From Pseudomonadota bacterium (GTDB lineage Bacteria > Pseudomonadota > Alphaproteobacteria > Acetobacterales > Acetobacteraceae): 13,470 nucleotides of DNA. The DNA is taken from assembly GCA_021826485.1 (NCBI GenBank), contig JAKAZX010000061.1, positions 1 to 13,470 on the forward strand. The letters are read 5' to 3'. Made by a program: the position numbers and the translations under genes. How positions within the stretch are numbered: the stretch's first letter is position 1; the number at the start of each line of letters is the position of its first letter. The notes under the pieces were generated by a model. It saw only the letters and a list, made by a program, of their open reading frames with translations. It did not search any database and had not been told where the DNA came from. Positions 1-8,011 of the stretch are shown in pieces.

Positions 1-936
1 GCCCGGGGCCGAGAGGTCCAGGATCGGCCCGGCCGGCACGATGCCGGTGGGGTTCACCCAAGGGTGGCTCATGTAGTAGTGCCGCTTGATGTGGCCGAAA
101 TCGACGGTGCGGGCGATGCCCGGCGCCTGGTACAGCGAGCGCAGGAAATCCCACAGCGCCGGATAGTCCACGATGCGGCGCAGGTTGCATTTGAAGTGGC
201 CGTGATAGACGGCATCGAAGCGGATCAGCGTGGTGAACAGCCGCCAGTCCGCCTCGGTCAGACGGTCCCCGCACAGATAGGGCTGGTCGGCCAGCCGCGC
301 CTCCAGCCAGTCCAGTGTTGCGAACAGCGGCATCACCGCGTCCTCGTACGCCTGCTGGGTGCGGGCGAAGCCGGCGCGATAGACGCCGTTGTTCAGGGTG
401 GCGTAGACGCGCGCGTTCACCGTCTCGATCGTCTCGCGCAGCGGCGCCGGATAATAGTCACCGGGCGCGGCGCCGCATTCGTCGAAGGCGGAATTGAGGA
501 TGCGGATGATCTCCGCCGACTCGTTGTTGACGATGCGGTTGCTGGCGCGGTCCCACAGCACCGGCACGGTGACGCGGCCGTTGAACTGCGGATCGGCGCG
601 GGCATACAGCTCGTGCAGGAAGCGGGCATTCATCACCGGATCGGCGATCACCCCCTCGGCCGGCGAGAAGGTCCAGCCATCCTCCCCCATCAGCCAGTGG
701 GTGACGGACAGGCCGATCATGTCGTGCAGCCGCTTGATCGCGCGGAAGATCAGGGTGCGGTGCGCCCAGGGACAGGCAAGCGAGACATAGAGGTGGTAAC
801 GCCCCGGTTCGGGCGGAAAATCCGTCCCCGGCGCGATCCGGTGGCGGAAATGCGTCGCCGGCCGCTCGAACTCCCCGCGCGGGGTGGCGCGGTCCCGATC
901 CTCCCGCACCCAGGCGCCGTCGATCATCAGCCCCAT
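1..936 (-). CDS. Glutathionyl-hydroquinone reductase (Xi-class glutathione S-transferase), 3' end cut by window
   Basis: Translating the minus strand from ATG at 936 gives 312 codons without a stop, running off position 1. The N-terminal thioredoxin-like half carries the Xi-class active site ACPWAHR (catalytic Cys55). VPVLWD (124-129) and NNESAEI (137-143) form the glutathione-binding face. A helical C-terminal half follows, with the family hallmark HYYMSHPWVNPTGIVPAGP at about 286-304. Enzymes of this family (E. coli YqjG, yeast Ecm4) reduce glutathionyl-hydroquinones in the cytoplasm and release hydroquinone. Family members are about 310-330 residues, so only a few C-terminal residues should be missing. 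The start follows the family N-terminus; another ATG at 950 is out of frame. The gene is divergent from dmeF with 71 bp between starts. The physiological quinone substrate cannot be told from sequence. Confidence 0.93.
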   Translation of the reverse strand, partial: MGLMIDGAWVREDRDRATPRGEFERPATHFRHRIAPGTDFPPEPGRYHLYVSLACPWAHRTLIFRAIKRLHDMIGLSVTHWLMGEDGWTFSPAEGVIADPVMNARFLHELYARADPQFNGRVTVPVLWDRASNRIVNNESAEIIRILNSAFDECGAAPGDYYPAPLRETIETVNARVYATLNNGVYRAGFARTQQAYEDAVMPLFATLDWLEARLADQPYLCGDRLTEADWRLFTTLIRFDAVYHGHFKCNLRRIVDYPALWDFLRSLYQAPGIARTVDFGHIKRHYYMSHPWVNPTGIVPAGPILDLSAPG

Positions 937-951
937 CGCGGCGGTCCCATG

Positions 952-980
952 CTGTCAGGGGCGCCAGTCTAGCCTATATT
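952..980 (+). promoter_or_regulatory. Candidate sigma-70-type promoter for dmeF
   Basis: CTGTCA at 952-957 (4 of 6 to TTGACA) and TATATT at 975-980 (5 of 6 to TATAAT) are separated by exactly 17 bp. Transcription would begin near 986, leaving a leader of about 20 nt that contains the GGAGG ribosome-binding site at 998-1002. This AT-rich patch stands out in an otherwise GC-rich gap. It was called by eye, so it is a candidate only. I see no clear operator for a metal-responsive regulator here. Confidence 0.45.
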
Positions 981-1007
981 GCCGCGCAGCGGCAGGCGGA
1001 GGCGGCG

Positions 1008-2006
1008 ATGAGCGGTTCCATGGCGGCGATCGAGCAGCCGGCGCACCGGCACGTGTTCCTTGGCGACATGCATGGCGAGAACGAGCGCCGGACCTGGGCC
1101 GTGATCCTGCTGTGCGCGGTCATGATGCTGGCGGAAATCGGCGGCGGGCTGATGTTCGGCTCGGTCGCGCTGGTCGCCGACGGGCTGCACATGAGCACGC
1201 ATGCCGGCGCGCTGCTGCTGGCCGCACTCGCCTACACCTACGCGCGACGACATGCGGAGGATGCGCGCTTCACCTTCGGCACCGGCAAGCTCGGCGATCT
1301 CGCCGGCTATACCAGTGCGATCGTGCTGGCCATGATCGCATTGCTGATCGGCTGGACCGCGGTCGAGCGCCTGTTCGCGCCGGTCGCGATCGACTATGCG
1401 CAGGCCATCGCGATCGCCGGTGCGGGGCTGCTGGTAAACTTGGCGAGCGCGTGGCTGCTGGGCGGCGCGGCGCATCACCATCACCACGCAAGCCACGATC
1501 ACGGGCACGACGACGCCCATCATCACGCCCACGACCAGCATGACCACCATCACCACGACGGCCACCACCATGACCACGACGCGCATCGCGACCACAACAT
1601 GCGGGCCGCCTTCGTGCATGTGGCCGCGGACGCGGCGGTGTCGGTGCTGGTGATCGGCGGGCTGGCGCTGGCCTGGGGGTTCGGCTGGCGCTGGATGGAC
1701 CCGCTGGCCGGCATCGTCGGCGCGGTGGTGATCGCCAACTGGGCCTATGGGCTGGTGCGCGACGCCGGCGCGGTGCTGCTGGACATGAACCCCGACGCGC
1801 GGACCACGCAGGCGATCCGCCGCGCCGTGGAAGGGGATGGCGACCGGCTGGCGGACCTGCATCTGTGGCGGCTGGGGCCGGGACATTTCGGCGCCATCGT
1901 GTCCGTGGTGACCGGCGAACCGCGCGACGCCGCGTTCTATCGCACGCGGCTGGCTTCGGTGCCGGCACTGTCGCACCTGACGATCGAGGTGCAGCGCGCC
2001 GCCTGA
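1008..2006 (+). CDS. dmeF: Cation diffusion facilitator DmeF-type divalent metal (Co/Ni) exporter
   Basis: This 332-residue inner-membrane protein of the CDF family exports divalent metal ions in exchange for protons. It matches DmeF closely: HVFLGDMHGENERRTW at the N-terminus, DGLHMSTHAG in TM2, FTFGTGKLGDLAGYTSAIVLAMI around TM3, HVAADAAVSV in TM5 and DPLAGIVGAVVIANW in TM6. The likely transport site uses D58/H61/H65 of TM2 and H204/D208 of TM5 (HxxxD). The TM4-TM5 loop (156-196) holds 23 His and 9 Asp in 41 residues, a metal-binding loop typical of CDF proteins. The C-terminal cytoplasmic domain begins near LLDMNPD. The ATG is supported by GGAGG at 998-1002, 5 nt upstream. Studied DmeF proteins confer cobalt and nickel resistance and are often paired with a DmeR repressor; none is in this window. 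Metal specificity is inferred from the family. Confidence 0.92.
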   Translation: MSGSMAAIEQPAHRHVFLGDMHGENERRTWAVILLCAVMMLAEIGGGLMFGSVALVADGLHMSTHAGALLLAALAYTYARRHAEDARFTFGTGKLGDLAGYTSAIVLAMIALLIGWTAVERLFAPVAIDYAQAIAIAGAGLLVNLASAWLLGGAAHHHHHASHDHGHDDAHHHAHDQHDHHHHDGHHHDHDAHRDHNMRAAFVHVAADAAVSVLVIGGLALAWGFGWRWMDPLAGIVGAVVIANWAYGLVRDAGAVLLDMNPDARTTQAIRRAVEGDGDRLADLHLWRLGPGHFGAIVSVVTGEPRDAAFYRTRLASVPALSHLTIEVQRAA

Positions 2007-5000
2007 CTATTCCGCCGACGCCTCCCCCAGCTTGGCCGCCAGCGTCGGCAGGCGGGAGCGGCGGCGCGGCGCCAGCAGGTGCTGCAACCGGTCGAGGTAG
2101 AGATAGATCACCGGCGTCGTGTAGAGCGTCAGCACCTGGCTGAGCAGCAGGCCGCCCACCATGGCAAGGCCGAGCGGCTTGCGCAGTTCCGATCCGGCGC
2201 CCGATTCCAGCATCAGCGGCAGGCCGGTCAGCAAAGCCGCGGACGTGGTCATCAGGATCGGGCGGAACCGCATCAGGCAGGCTTCGCGGATCGCGTGCAG
2301 CGGGGTGGCGCCGTCGCGCCGCTCTGCCGCGATGGCGAAATCGACCATCATGATGCCGTTCTTCTTGACGATGCCGATCAGCAGGATGATGCCGATCATG
2401 GCGATCACCGAAAGATCGGTATGCGCCAGCAGCAGCATCAGCAGCGCGCCGACGCCGGCGGACGGCAGCGTGGACAGGATGGTCAGCGGCAGAATGTAGC
2501 TTTCGTACAGGATGCCGAGAATGATGTACACCGCGACCAGCGCCGCCGCGATCAGATAGGGTTCGCTGGACAACGAGGACTGGAACGCCTGCGCCGTGCC
2601 CTGGAAGGAGCCTTGCAGCGCCAGCGGCAGGTTGAGCTGGTCGCGGATGCGCTCGATCGCCGTCACCGCCTGGCTGAGCGAGGCGCCGGGCGCGAGGTTG
2701 AAGGAGATCGTTACTGCCGGGAACTGGCTCTGATGGTTCACCGCCAGCGGGGCGATCGGATCGGTGCTCGGCTTGACCACCGCCGACAGCGGGATCGCCG
2801 TGCCGGTTGCCGATTTCACATAGAGCTGGTCGAGCGTCGCGATCTTGCCTTCCTGCACCGGCGGCACTTCCAGGATCACGAAATAGGCGTTGAGCTGGGT
2901 GAAATACTGCGTCACCTCCCGCTGGCCGAAGGCGTCGTACAGCGTGTCGTCGATCTGCTGCGGCTGGATGCCGAGGCGCTGCGCCGCCTCCCGGTCGATC
3001 TTCAGCGTCAGCGTGGTGCCGGCGATCTGCTGGTCGGTCGCCACGTCACGCACCATCGGCAGGCGGCGGATGCGGTCCAGCACTTTCGGCGCGTAGCGGT
3101 TCAGCTCGCCGGCGTCCGGGTCCTCCAGCGTGTACTGGTACATCGTGCGCGCGAGGCGCCCGCCGACATTGATGTCCTGCGCCGGCTGCATGTAGAGCGA
3201 CACGCCGATCAGGCTGCGCGCCTTGCGCGACAGCCGCGCGATCACCTGCATCACGCCGTCGCGCTGGCCCCAGGGCTTCAGATTGATGTAGAGCCGTCCG
3301 TTATTGCCCTGCTGCCCCGCCACCCCCGCGCCGACCGCCGAGGCGAAGGATGCCACCGCCGGGTCCTTGCGCACGATGTCGTTCAACTGCTGCTGCAAGC
3401 GGTACATCTTGTCGTACGACGCGTCCTGCGGGCCTTCCGAGATGGCGATGATGAGGCCCACGTCCTGCGTCGGGAAGAAGCCCTTGGGGATCACCACGTA
3501 CAGCGCCGCGGTGACGCCGACGGTCGCGAGGAACACCAGCAGCGTGATGAAGCGGAAGCGCAGCGCCACGTCGAGCGTGCGGCGGTAGAAGCCGAGCATG
3601 GCATCGAAGCCGGCTTCCACGATGCGGTACAGCCGGCCGTGCTCGCCATCCTCCCGCCGCAGGAAGCGGGAGCACATCATCGGCGTCAGCGTCAGCGACA
3701 CGAAGCCCGACATCAGCACGGCGGCCGAGACGGTCATGGCGAATTCGCGGAACAGCCGGCCGACGATGCCGCCCATCAGCAGCAGCGGGATGAACACCGC
3801 GACCAGCGACAGGCTGATCGAGACGATGGTGAAGCCGATTTCGCCGGCACCCTTCAGCGCCGCCTCCATCGGGTTCGCGCCGTCCTCGACATGACGGTAG
3901 ATGTTCTCCAGCATCACGATCGCATCGTCGATGACGAAGCCGACCGCGATGGTCAGCCCCATCAGCGACAGGTTGTCGAGGCTGAAGCCGAACACGTACA
4001 TCACCGCAAGGGTCGCGACCAGCGCCAGCGGCACCGTCACGCTGGGAATGATGGTTGCCCAGACATTGCGCAGGAACAGGAAGATCACCATCACCACCAG
4101 CGCGATCGAGATCGCCAGCGTGAACTCCACGTCGCTCACGGAGGCGCGGATGGTCTGCGTGCGGTCGGCGATGGTATCGACATGCACGGTCGGCGGAATC
4201 GCCGCTTCCAGCACCGGCAGGGCGGCCTGCACCCGGCCGACGGTTGCGATCACGTTGGCGCCCGGCTGCTTGAACAGCATCAGCAGCACGCCGCGCTTGC
4301 CGTTCGTCCAGCCGGCCAGCTCGCGGTTCTGCGGCCCGCGGATCGCCCGGCCGATGTCGCGCACGCGCACCGGCGCGCCGTTGCGCCAGGCCACGATCAC
4401 GTCGTTGTACGGCGCGGCGTGGGTCAACTGGTCGTTGTCGAGCACGGTATACGACTGATCCGGTCCGTCCACGCTGCCTTTCGGCGTGTTCACCGTCGCC
4501 TCGCTCAGCGCGGTGCGCACATCCTCCAGCGTCATGCCCATCGCGGCGAGGCGGGCGGGGTCGATCTGCACGCGGATCGCCGGCTTCTGCTGGCCGCCGA
4601 CCAGCACCTGCGACACGCCGGAAATCTGCGACAGCCGCTGCGACAGGATGTTTTCCGCCAGATCGTCCACCGTGGTCAGTGGCACCTCGTCCGAGTGGAC
4701 CGCGAGAATCAGGATCGGCGCGTCGGCGGGATTGAGCTTGCGGATGGTCGGCTGGTTCGGCAGGTCCTTCGGCAACTGCCCCTGCGCGGCGTTGATCGCC
4801 TCCAACACGTCGGTGGAGGCGGCGTCGATGTTGCGGTCGAGGTCGAATTGCAGCGTGATCGTGCTGGTGCCGAGCACGTTGATCGACGTCATCTGCGCGA
4901 CGCCGGCGATCTGCGCGAACTGCGTCTCCAGCGGCTCGGCGACCGAGGAGGCCATGACCTCCGGGCTGGCACCGGGATACTGCGCGGTCACGGTCAGCGT

Positions 5001-5129
5001 CGGGAAATCCACCTGCGGCAGCGGCGCCACCGGCAGCAGCGGATAGGCGGCGAGGCCGATCAGGAAGATCGCCGCCATCAGCAGCGAGGTGCCGATCGGC
5101 AGGCGGATGAACGGGCCGGAGATGCTCAT
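2007..5129 (-). CDS. RND multidrug efflux permease, MdtB/MdtC-like
   Basis: This 1040-residue inner-membrane proton/drug antiporter belongs to the HAE1 branch of the RND superfamily. The N-terminus MSISGPFIRLPIGTSLL and LPVAPLPQVDFPT are typical of MdtB/MdtC. TM1 is followed by a large periplasmic porter domain, TM2-7, a second porter domain (about 550-855) and TM8-12. Proton-relay residues are visible: D401 and D402 in TM4 (GFVIDDAIVMLENIYRH) and K922/K923 in TM10 (GIVKKNGIMMVDFAI). FRPILMTT (955-962) is also conserved. I start at ATG 5129, as in the family; the frame is open 101 codons further, but that part overlaps the fusion-protein gene and lacks family features. It lies 17 nt behind the fusion-protein stop, so the two are co-transcribed. 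E. coli uses two permeases (MdtB plus MdtC); only one is present here. The TAG stop abuts the dmeF stop. Confidence 0.94.
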   Translation of the reverse strand: MSISGPFIRLPIGTSLLMAAIFLIGLAAYPLLPVAPLPQVDFPTLTVTAQYPGASPEVMASSVAEPLETQFAQIAGVAQMTSINVLGTSTITLQFDLDRNIDAASTDVLEAINAAQGQLPKDLPNQPTIRKLNPADAPILILAVHSDEVPLTTVDDLAENILSQRLSQISGVSQVLVGGQQKPAIRVQIDPARLAAMGMTLEDVRTALSEATVNTPKGSVDGPDQSYTVLDNDQLTHAAPYNDVIVAWRNGAPVRVRDIGRAIRGPQNRELAGWTNGKRGVLLMLFKQPGANVIATVGRVQAALPVLEAAIPPTVHVDTIADRTQTIRASVSDVEFTLAISIALVVMVIFLFLRNVWATIIPSVTVPLALVATLAVMYVFGFSLDNLSLMGLTIAVGFVIDDAIVMLENIYRHVEDGANPMEAALKGAGEIGFTIVSISLSLVAVFIPLLLMGGIVGRLFREFAMTVSAAVLMSGFVSLTLTPMMCSRFLRREDGEHGRLYRIVEAGFDAMLGFYRRTLDVALRFRFITLLVFLATVGVTAALYVVIPKGFFPTQDVGLIIAISEGPQDASYDKMYRLQQQLNDIVRKDPAVASFASAVGAGVAGQQGNNGRLYINLKPWGQRDGVMQVIARLSRKARSLIGVSLYMQPAQDINVGGRLARTMYQYTLEDPDAGELNRYAPKVLDRIRRLPMVRDVATDQQIAGTTLTLKIDREAAQRLGIQPQQIDDTLYDAFGQREVTQYFTQLNAYFVILEVPPVQEGKIATLDQLYVKSATGTAIPLSAVVKPSTDPIAPLAVNHQSQFPAVTISFNLAPGASLSQAVTAIERIRDQLNLPLALQGSFQGTAQAFQSSLSSEPYLIAAALVAVYIILGILYESYILPLTILSTLPSAGVGALLMLLLAHTDLSVIAMIGIILLIGIVKKNGIMMVDFAIAAERRDGATPLHAIREACLMRFRPILMTTSAALLTGLPLMLESGAGSELRKPLGLAMVGGLLLSQVLTLYTTPVIYLYLDRLQHLLAPRRRSRLPTLAAKLGEASAE

Positions 5130-5146
5130 GCCGGGATCGTCGCCGT

Positions 5147-6289
5147 TCAGCCGGCCGCCTGGGCCGGCCGGACGGTGACGTGCGTGCCGGCCTGCAACCG
5201 TGACTGTCCGTCGGTCACCACCTGTTCCCCCCCGGAAAGACCCTGCGTGATCTCGGCGGTGCGGCTGTCCTGGTAGCCGACGCGCACCGGCTGCTCGGCA
5301 ACGCGGCCATCCCCGCCGATGACGAAGACATAAAGCCCGTCCGGACCGTGCTGGACGGCGGCGAGCGGCACCGTTACCGCGCTGGGATCGACCCGCAGCC
5401 GCAGATGGGCATCGACGAACTGGCCCGGCCACAGCGCCCGGTCGTCATTCGGGAAGATCGCCTTCAGGGAGATCGTGCCGGTCGCGGCGTCGATGCTGTT
5501 GTTCGGCGTCACCAGCGTGCCGCTGGCCAGCGGGCGCGACCCGTCGGGGGTGAAGGCCAGCACCTCCGGCTTGCCGGCGGCGAGGGCGGTGCGCACGGCG
5601 GGCAACTGGTCCTGCGACAGCGTGAACACGACCGCGATCGGCGTCACCTGCTGCAAGCTCACGATCGGCTGGCTGGCATTGGCCTGCACGAGGTTGCCGA
5701 TATCGATGAGGCGGAAGCCGATCACGCCGTCGATCGACGCGGTGATGCGGCAGAAATCGAGATTGAGCTGCGCCGTCGCGATCGCCGCATCGTCGGCCTG
5801 CACATTGGCCTGGAACAGCCGGACCTGGGCGGTGTCGTTGTCCACCTGCTGTCGGGACGCGAAGTCGGACCGGGCCAGCGTGCTGTCGCGCCGCAGGTTC
5901 AGCTCGTCATTGGCGAGTGTCGCGGCATCGCCGGCCTTTTTCGCCTGCGCCTGGGCGAGCGCCGCGGCGTACGGGCGGGGGTCGATCATGGCCAGCAGGT
6001 CGCCCTGCTTGACCATCTGCCCCTCCCGGAAGTTGATGGACTGCACGTAGCCGGTGACCTGGGCGCGCACCTGCACCGATCGCCACGCCTCCACCGTGCC
6101 GATGCCGCGCACGTAGACGGGCAGGTCCTGCCGCTCGGCGCGGGCGGCGATCACCGGCACCGCATCGGCGGAGGTGTCCGGCGGCGGCTGCTGGCCGACC
6201 GAGCGGCCGATCATCAGCAGCGACGCGAACACCAGCGCCATCACCACGCCCGCGGCGGCGGGCGATGTTGTCCTGCGGTCGAATTGCAT
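5147..6289 (-). CDS. RND efflux periplasmic adaptor (membrane fusion protein), MdtA-like
   Basis: This 380-residue adaptor would bridge the downstream permease to an outer-membrane channel. Residues 12-28 form an N-terminal membrane anchor; there is no lipobox cysteine, so it is probably a signal-anchored protein. The first lipoyl half is at about 73-106 (VRAQVTGYVQSINFREGQMVKQGDLLAMIDP). A coiled-coil hairpin (about 108-178) follows, then the second lipoyl half (TASIDGVIGFRLIDIGNLV), a beta-barrel (about 216-300) and a membrane-proximal domain ending in HVTVRPAQAAG. The start at ATG 6289 is chosen because GGAGG lies at 6296-6300, 6 nt upstream, and the hydrophobic anchor begins soon after. 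An in-frame upstream ATG at 6352 would add 21 residues with no supporting signal. Substrates cannot be predicted. No TolC-type gene is in the window. Confidence 0.92.
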   Translation of the reverse strand: MQFDRRTTSPAAAGVVMALVFASLLMIGRSVGQQPPPDTSADAVPVIAARAERQDLPVYVRGIGTVEAWRSVQVRAQVTGYVQSINFREGQMVKQGDLLAMIDPRPYAAALAQAQAKKAGDAATLANDELNLRRDSTLARSDFASRQQVDNDTAQVRLFQANVQADDAAIATAQLNLDFCRITASIDGVIGFRLIDIGNLVQANASQPIVSLQQVTPIAVVFTLSQDQLPAVRTALAAGKPEVLAFTPDGSRPLASGTLVTPNNSIDAATGTISLKAIFPNDDRALWPGQFVDAHLRLRVDPSAVTVPLAAVQHGPDGLYVFVIGGDGRVAEQPVRVGYQDSRTAEITQGLSGGEQVVTDGQSRLQAGTHVTVRPAQAAG

Positions 6290-6295
6290 GGCTTG

Positions 6296-6300
6296 CCTCC
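6296..6300 (-). promoter_or_regulatory. Shine-Dalgarno that fixes the efflux adaptor start
   Basis: On the minus strand GGAGG stands 6 nt before the ATG at 6289. It decides against the in-frame upstream ATG at 6352. Just upstream, at 6317-6306, the transcript would contain GTCC-UUCG-GGAC, a short hairpin closed by the very stable C(UUCG)G tetraloop. It ends 5 nt before this site and could influence its accessibility. Confidence 0.7.
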
Positions 6301-6315
6301 GGCACGTCCCGAAGG

Positions 6316-6340
6316 ACCACCCAGGGCGGATATGGGTGGT
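6316..6340. promoter_or_regulatory. Inverted repeat (8-bp arms, 9-bp spacer) upstream of the efflux operon
   Basis: The arms ACCACCCA (6316-6323) and TGGGTGGT (6333-6340) are perfectly complementary, separated by 9 bp. The repeat lies between the deaminase stop (6400) and the adaptor start (6289), where an operator for a local repressor or a terminator for the recA transcript could sit. On the minus strand no run of T follows, so a classical intrinsic terminator is unlikely. No regulator gene adjoins the operon. The function is unknown. Confidence 0.35.
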
Positions 6341-6365
6341 GCAGCGCAGCACGGGACCGCTCCGC

Positions 6366-6377
6366 GGTTCACGAACC
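6366..6377. promoter_or_regulatory. Short palindrome GGTTC-AC-GAACC upstream of the efflux operon
   Basis: Two 5-bp arms flank a 2-bp centre. Allowing one bulged base, the symmetry extends outward into CCGCGG/CCCGCG. It lies 77 bp upstream of the adaptor start and 23 bp downstream of the deaminase stop. It could be an operator or a weak hairpin. It contains GTTC and GAAC but not the 7-bp spacing of a LexA box, so I do not call it an SOS site. Confidence 0.25.
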
Positions 6378-6399
6378 CGCGAGCACGCGGCCGGGCGCG

Positions 6400-6843
6400 C
6401 TATCGCCGGTAGGGCAGCGGCAGCAGGGCGCGGGCGGGCAGTTTCAGCGGCGCCAGCGGCCCCGGCACGATCACCAGCGCCTCCGGATCATAGTCCACGA
6501 TCAGCTCCCGGCAGGCGCCGCAGGGCGGCACCACGGCAAGGCTGCGGTCGTCCTCCTCCGGCTTCGGGTGGCGCACCGCGACCACCGTGGCGATGCTGCC
6601 GTCGCCGTCCAGAATGGCGCGGCCGACCGCCACCGCCTCGGCACAGACGGACAGGCGGCCGACCGTGGCGCCCAGATGCAGCCCGGTCCAGATGCGCCCG
6701 TCCCGCCCGCGCAGCGCCGCGGCGACCATGTGGCGGGCCGGCCGGTAGTGGCGCCGCAGCACCGCCCGCGCCGCGTCCAGCAGCGCGTGGTCGTCGGCGT
6801 CGAGCGGCAGGCCCTGGGGCAGATCGAAGGAAGTGTCCGGCAC
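6400..6843 (-). CDS. Cytidine deaminase-superfamily zinc deaminase, blasticidin-S-deaminase-like
   Basis: This 147-residue cytoplasmic enzyme has the CDA zinc site: C67-A-E69 (proton-shuttling Glu69) and P107-C108-G-A-C111-R-E. It should hydrolytically deaminate a cytosine-type base or nucleoside. Aligned on the first zinc cysteine, the Asn and Glu that bind ribose in classical cytidine deaminase (N54/E56 in the human enzyme) are H56 and G58 here, and the usual Arg after CAE is Ala. The run AAALRGRDGRIWTGLHLG and the LLPLPY ending instead recall blasticidin-S deaminase, from memory. The true substrate is open. The start is GTG at 6843, 4 nt after the recA stop; the nearest GGAGG lies within the last recA codons. 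It therefore depends on the recA transcript and may be SOS-induced. Standard tools will probably label it cytidine deaminase. Confidence 0.82.
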   Translation of the reverse strand: MPDTSFDLPQGLPLDADDHALLDAARAVLRRHYRPARHMVAAALRGRDGRIWTGLHLGATVGRLSVCAEAVAVGRAILDGDGSIATVVAVRHPKPEEDDRSLAVVPPCGACRELIVDYDPEALVIVPGPLAPLKLPARALLPLPYRR

Positions 6844-6847
6844 GCGG

Positions 6848-7879
<1,032 letters not shown>

Positions 7880-7886
7880 ATGCGGG

Positions 7887-7892
7887 TCTCCC
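7887..7892 (-). promoter_or_regulatory. recA Shine-Dalgarno
   Basis: GGGAGA on the minus strand lies 7 nt before the ATG at 7879 and supports that start. It agrees with the conserved RecA N-terminus. Confidence 0.75.
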
Positions 7893-7917
7893 GTGGCGAC
7901 AGCCGGCCGCCCTGTGT

Positions 7918-7930
7918 TGAGAGTCTCTCA
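7918..7930. promoter_or_regulatory. 13-bp perfect palindrome in the recA leader
   Basis: TGAGAG-T-CTCTCA is a perfect inverted repeat with a one-base centre. It is 38 bp upstream of the recA ATG and downstream of the candidate transcription start. The centre is too short for an RNA hairpin without opening the innermost pairs, so a DNA-binding protein site is the more natural reading. It could also be chance. It does not resemble the LexA motif. Confidence 0.3.
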
Positions 7931-7936
7931 CGCCGG

Positions 7937-7951
7937 GAACGGAGCCGCAAC
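7937..7951 (-). promoter_or_regulatory. Degenerate third LexA-like box in the recA leader
   Basis: On the plus strand the sequence reads GAAC-N7-CAAC, 7 of 8 matches to GAAC-N7-GAAC. It lies downstream of the two exact boxes. One mismatch in a conserved half-site makes binding doubtful. I list it because clusters of operators can include weaker sites. Confidence 0.2.
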
Positions 7952-7978
7952 CGGTCGGCAAGAGCCTGTTAAGGATTT

Positions 7979-7993
7979 GTTCGTTATATGTTC
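7979..7993 (-). promoter_or_regulatory. LexA SOS box 1 (exact GAAC-N7-GAAC) of recA
   Basis: The plus strand reads GTTC-GTTATAT-GTTC, an exact match to the alphaproteobacterial LexA consensus GTTC-N7-GTTC. On the recA strand it reads GAAC-ATATAAC-GAAC and contains the TATAAC that is the best -10 candidate. It lies about 100 bp upstream of the recA start. Its upstream half overlaps the last codons and stop of cckA (TAA at 7986-7984). Confidence 0.9.
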
Positions 7994-8011
7994 GTTAATT
8001 GCGGAACGCAA
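7983..8011 (-). promoter_or_regulatory. Candidate recA promoter (TTGCGT-N17-TATAAC)
   Basis: On the minus strand TTGCGT occupies 8011-8006 and TATAAC occupies 7988-7983, with a 17-bp spacer. The -10 matches the sigma-70 consensus at 5 of 6 positions and the -35 at 3 of 6. Each hexamer falls within one of the two LexA boxes, as expected for a repressed SOS promoter. Transcription would start near 7976 and give a leader of about 97 nt. Most of the promoter lies inside cckA coding sequence. Called by eye. Confidence 0.6.

Noticed and set aside
64..972. 302-residue plus-strand frame opposite the glutathione transferase
   Set aside because: The minus strand gives a clean Xi-class transferase with all family motifs. 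The plus-strand frame has none.
1470..1600. CAC/CAT-rich repeat tract, considered as a DNA repeat or CRISPR-like array
   Set aside because: It encodes the His/Asp-rich loop of DmeF in frame. The units are irregular and there are no spacers.
2079..5276. 1065-residue open frame on the plus strand
   Set aside because: It is antisense to the RND permease, very rich in Arg, His, Gln and Asp, and has no domain. High GC content suppresses stops in this frame.
5130..5432. 101-codon upstream extension of the RND permease
   Set aside because: It overlaps the adaptor gene, is Arg/Gly-rich and lacks family features. MSISGPF at 5129 is the standard permease N-terminus.
6316..6340. Intrinsic terminator for recA and the deaminase
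   Set aside because: The stem is good but no T-run follows on the minus strand and the spacer is 9 nt. It is listed only as an inverted repeat of unknown role.
6366..6377. LexA box upstream of the efflux operon
   Set aside because: GTTC and GAAC are present, but as a palindrome with a 2-bp centre, not a direct repeat with 7-bp spacing.
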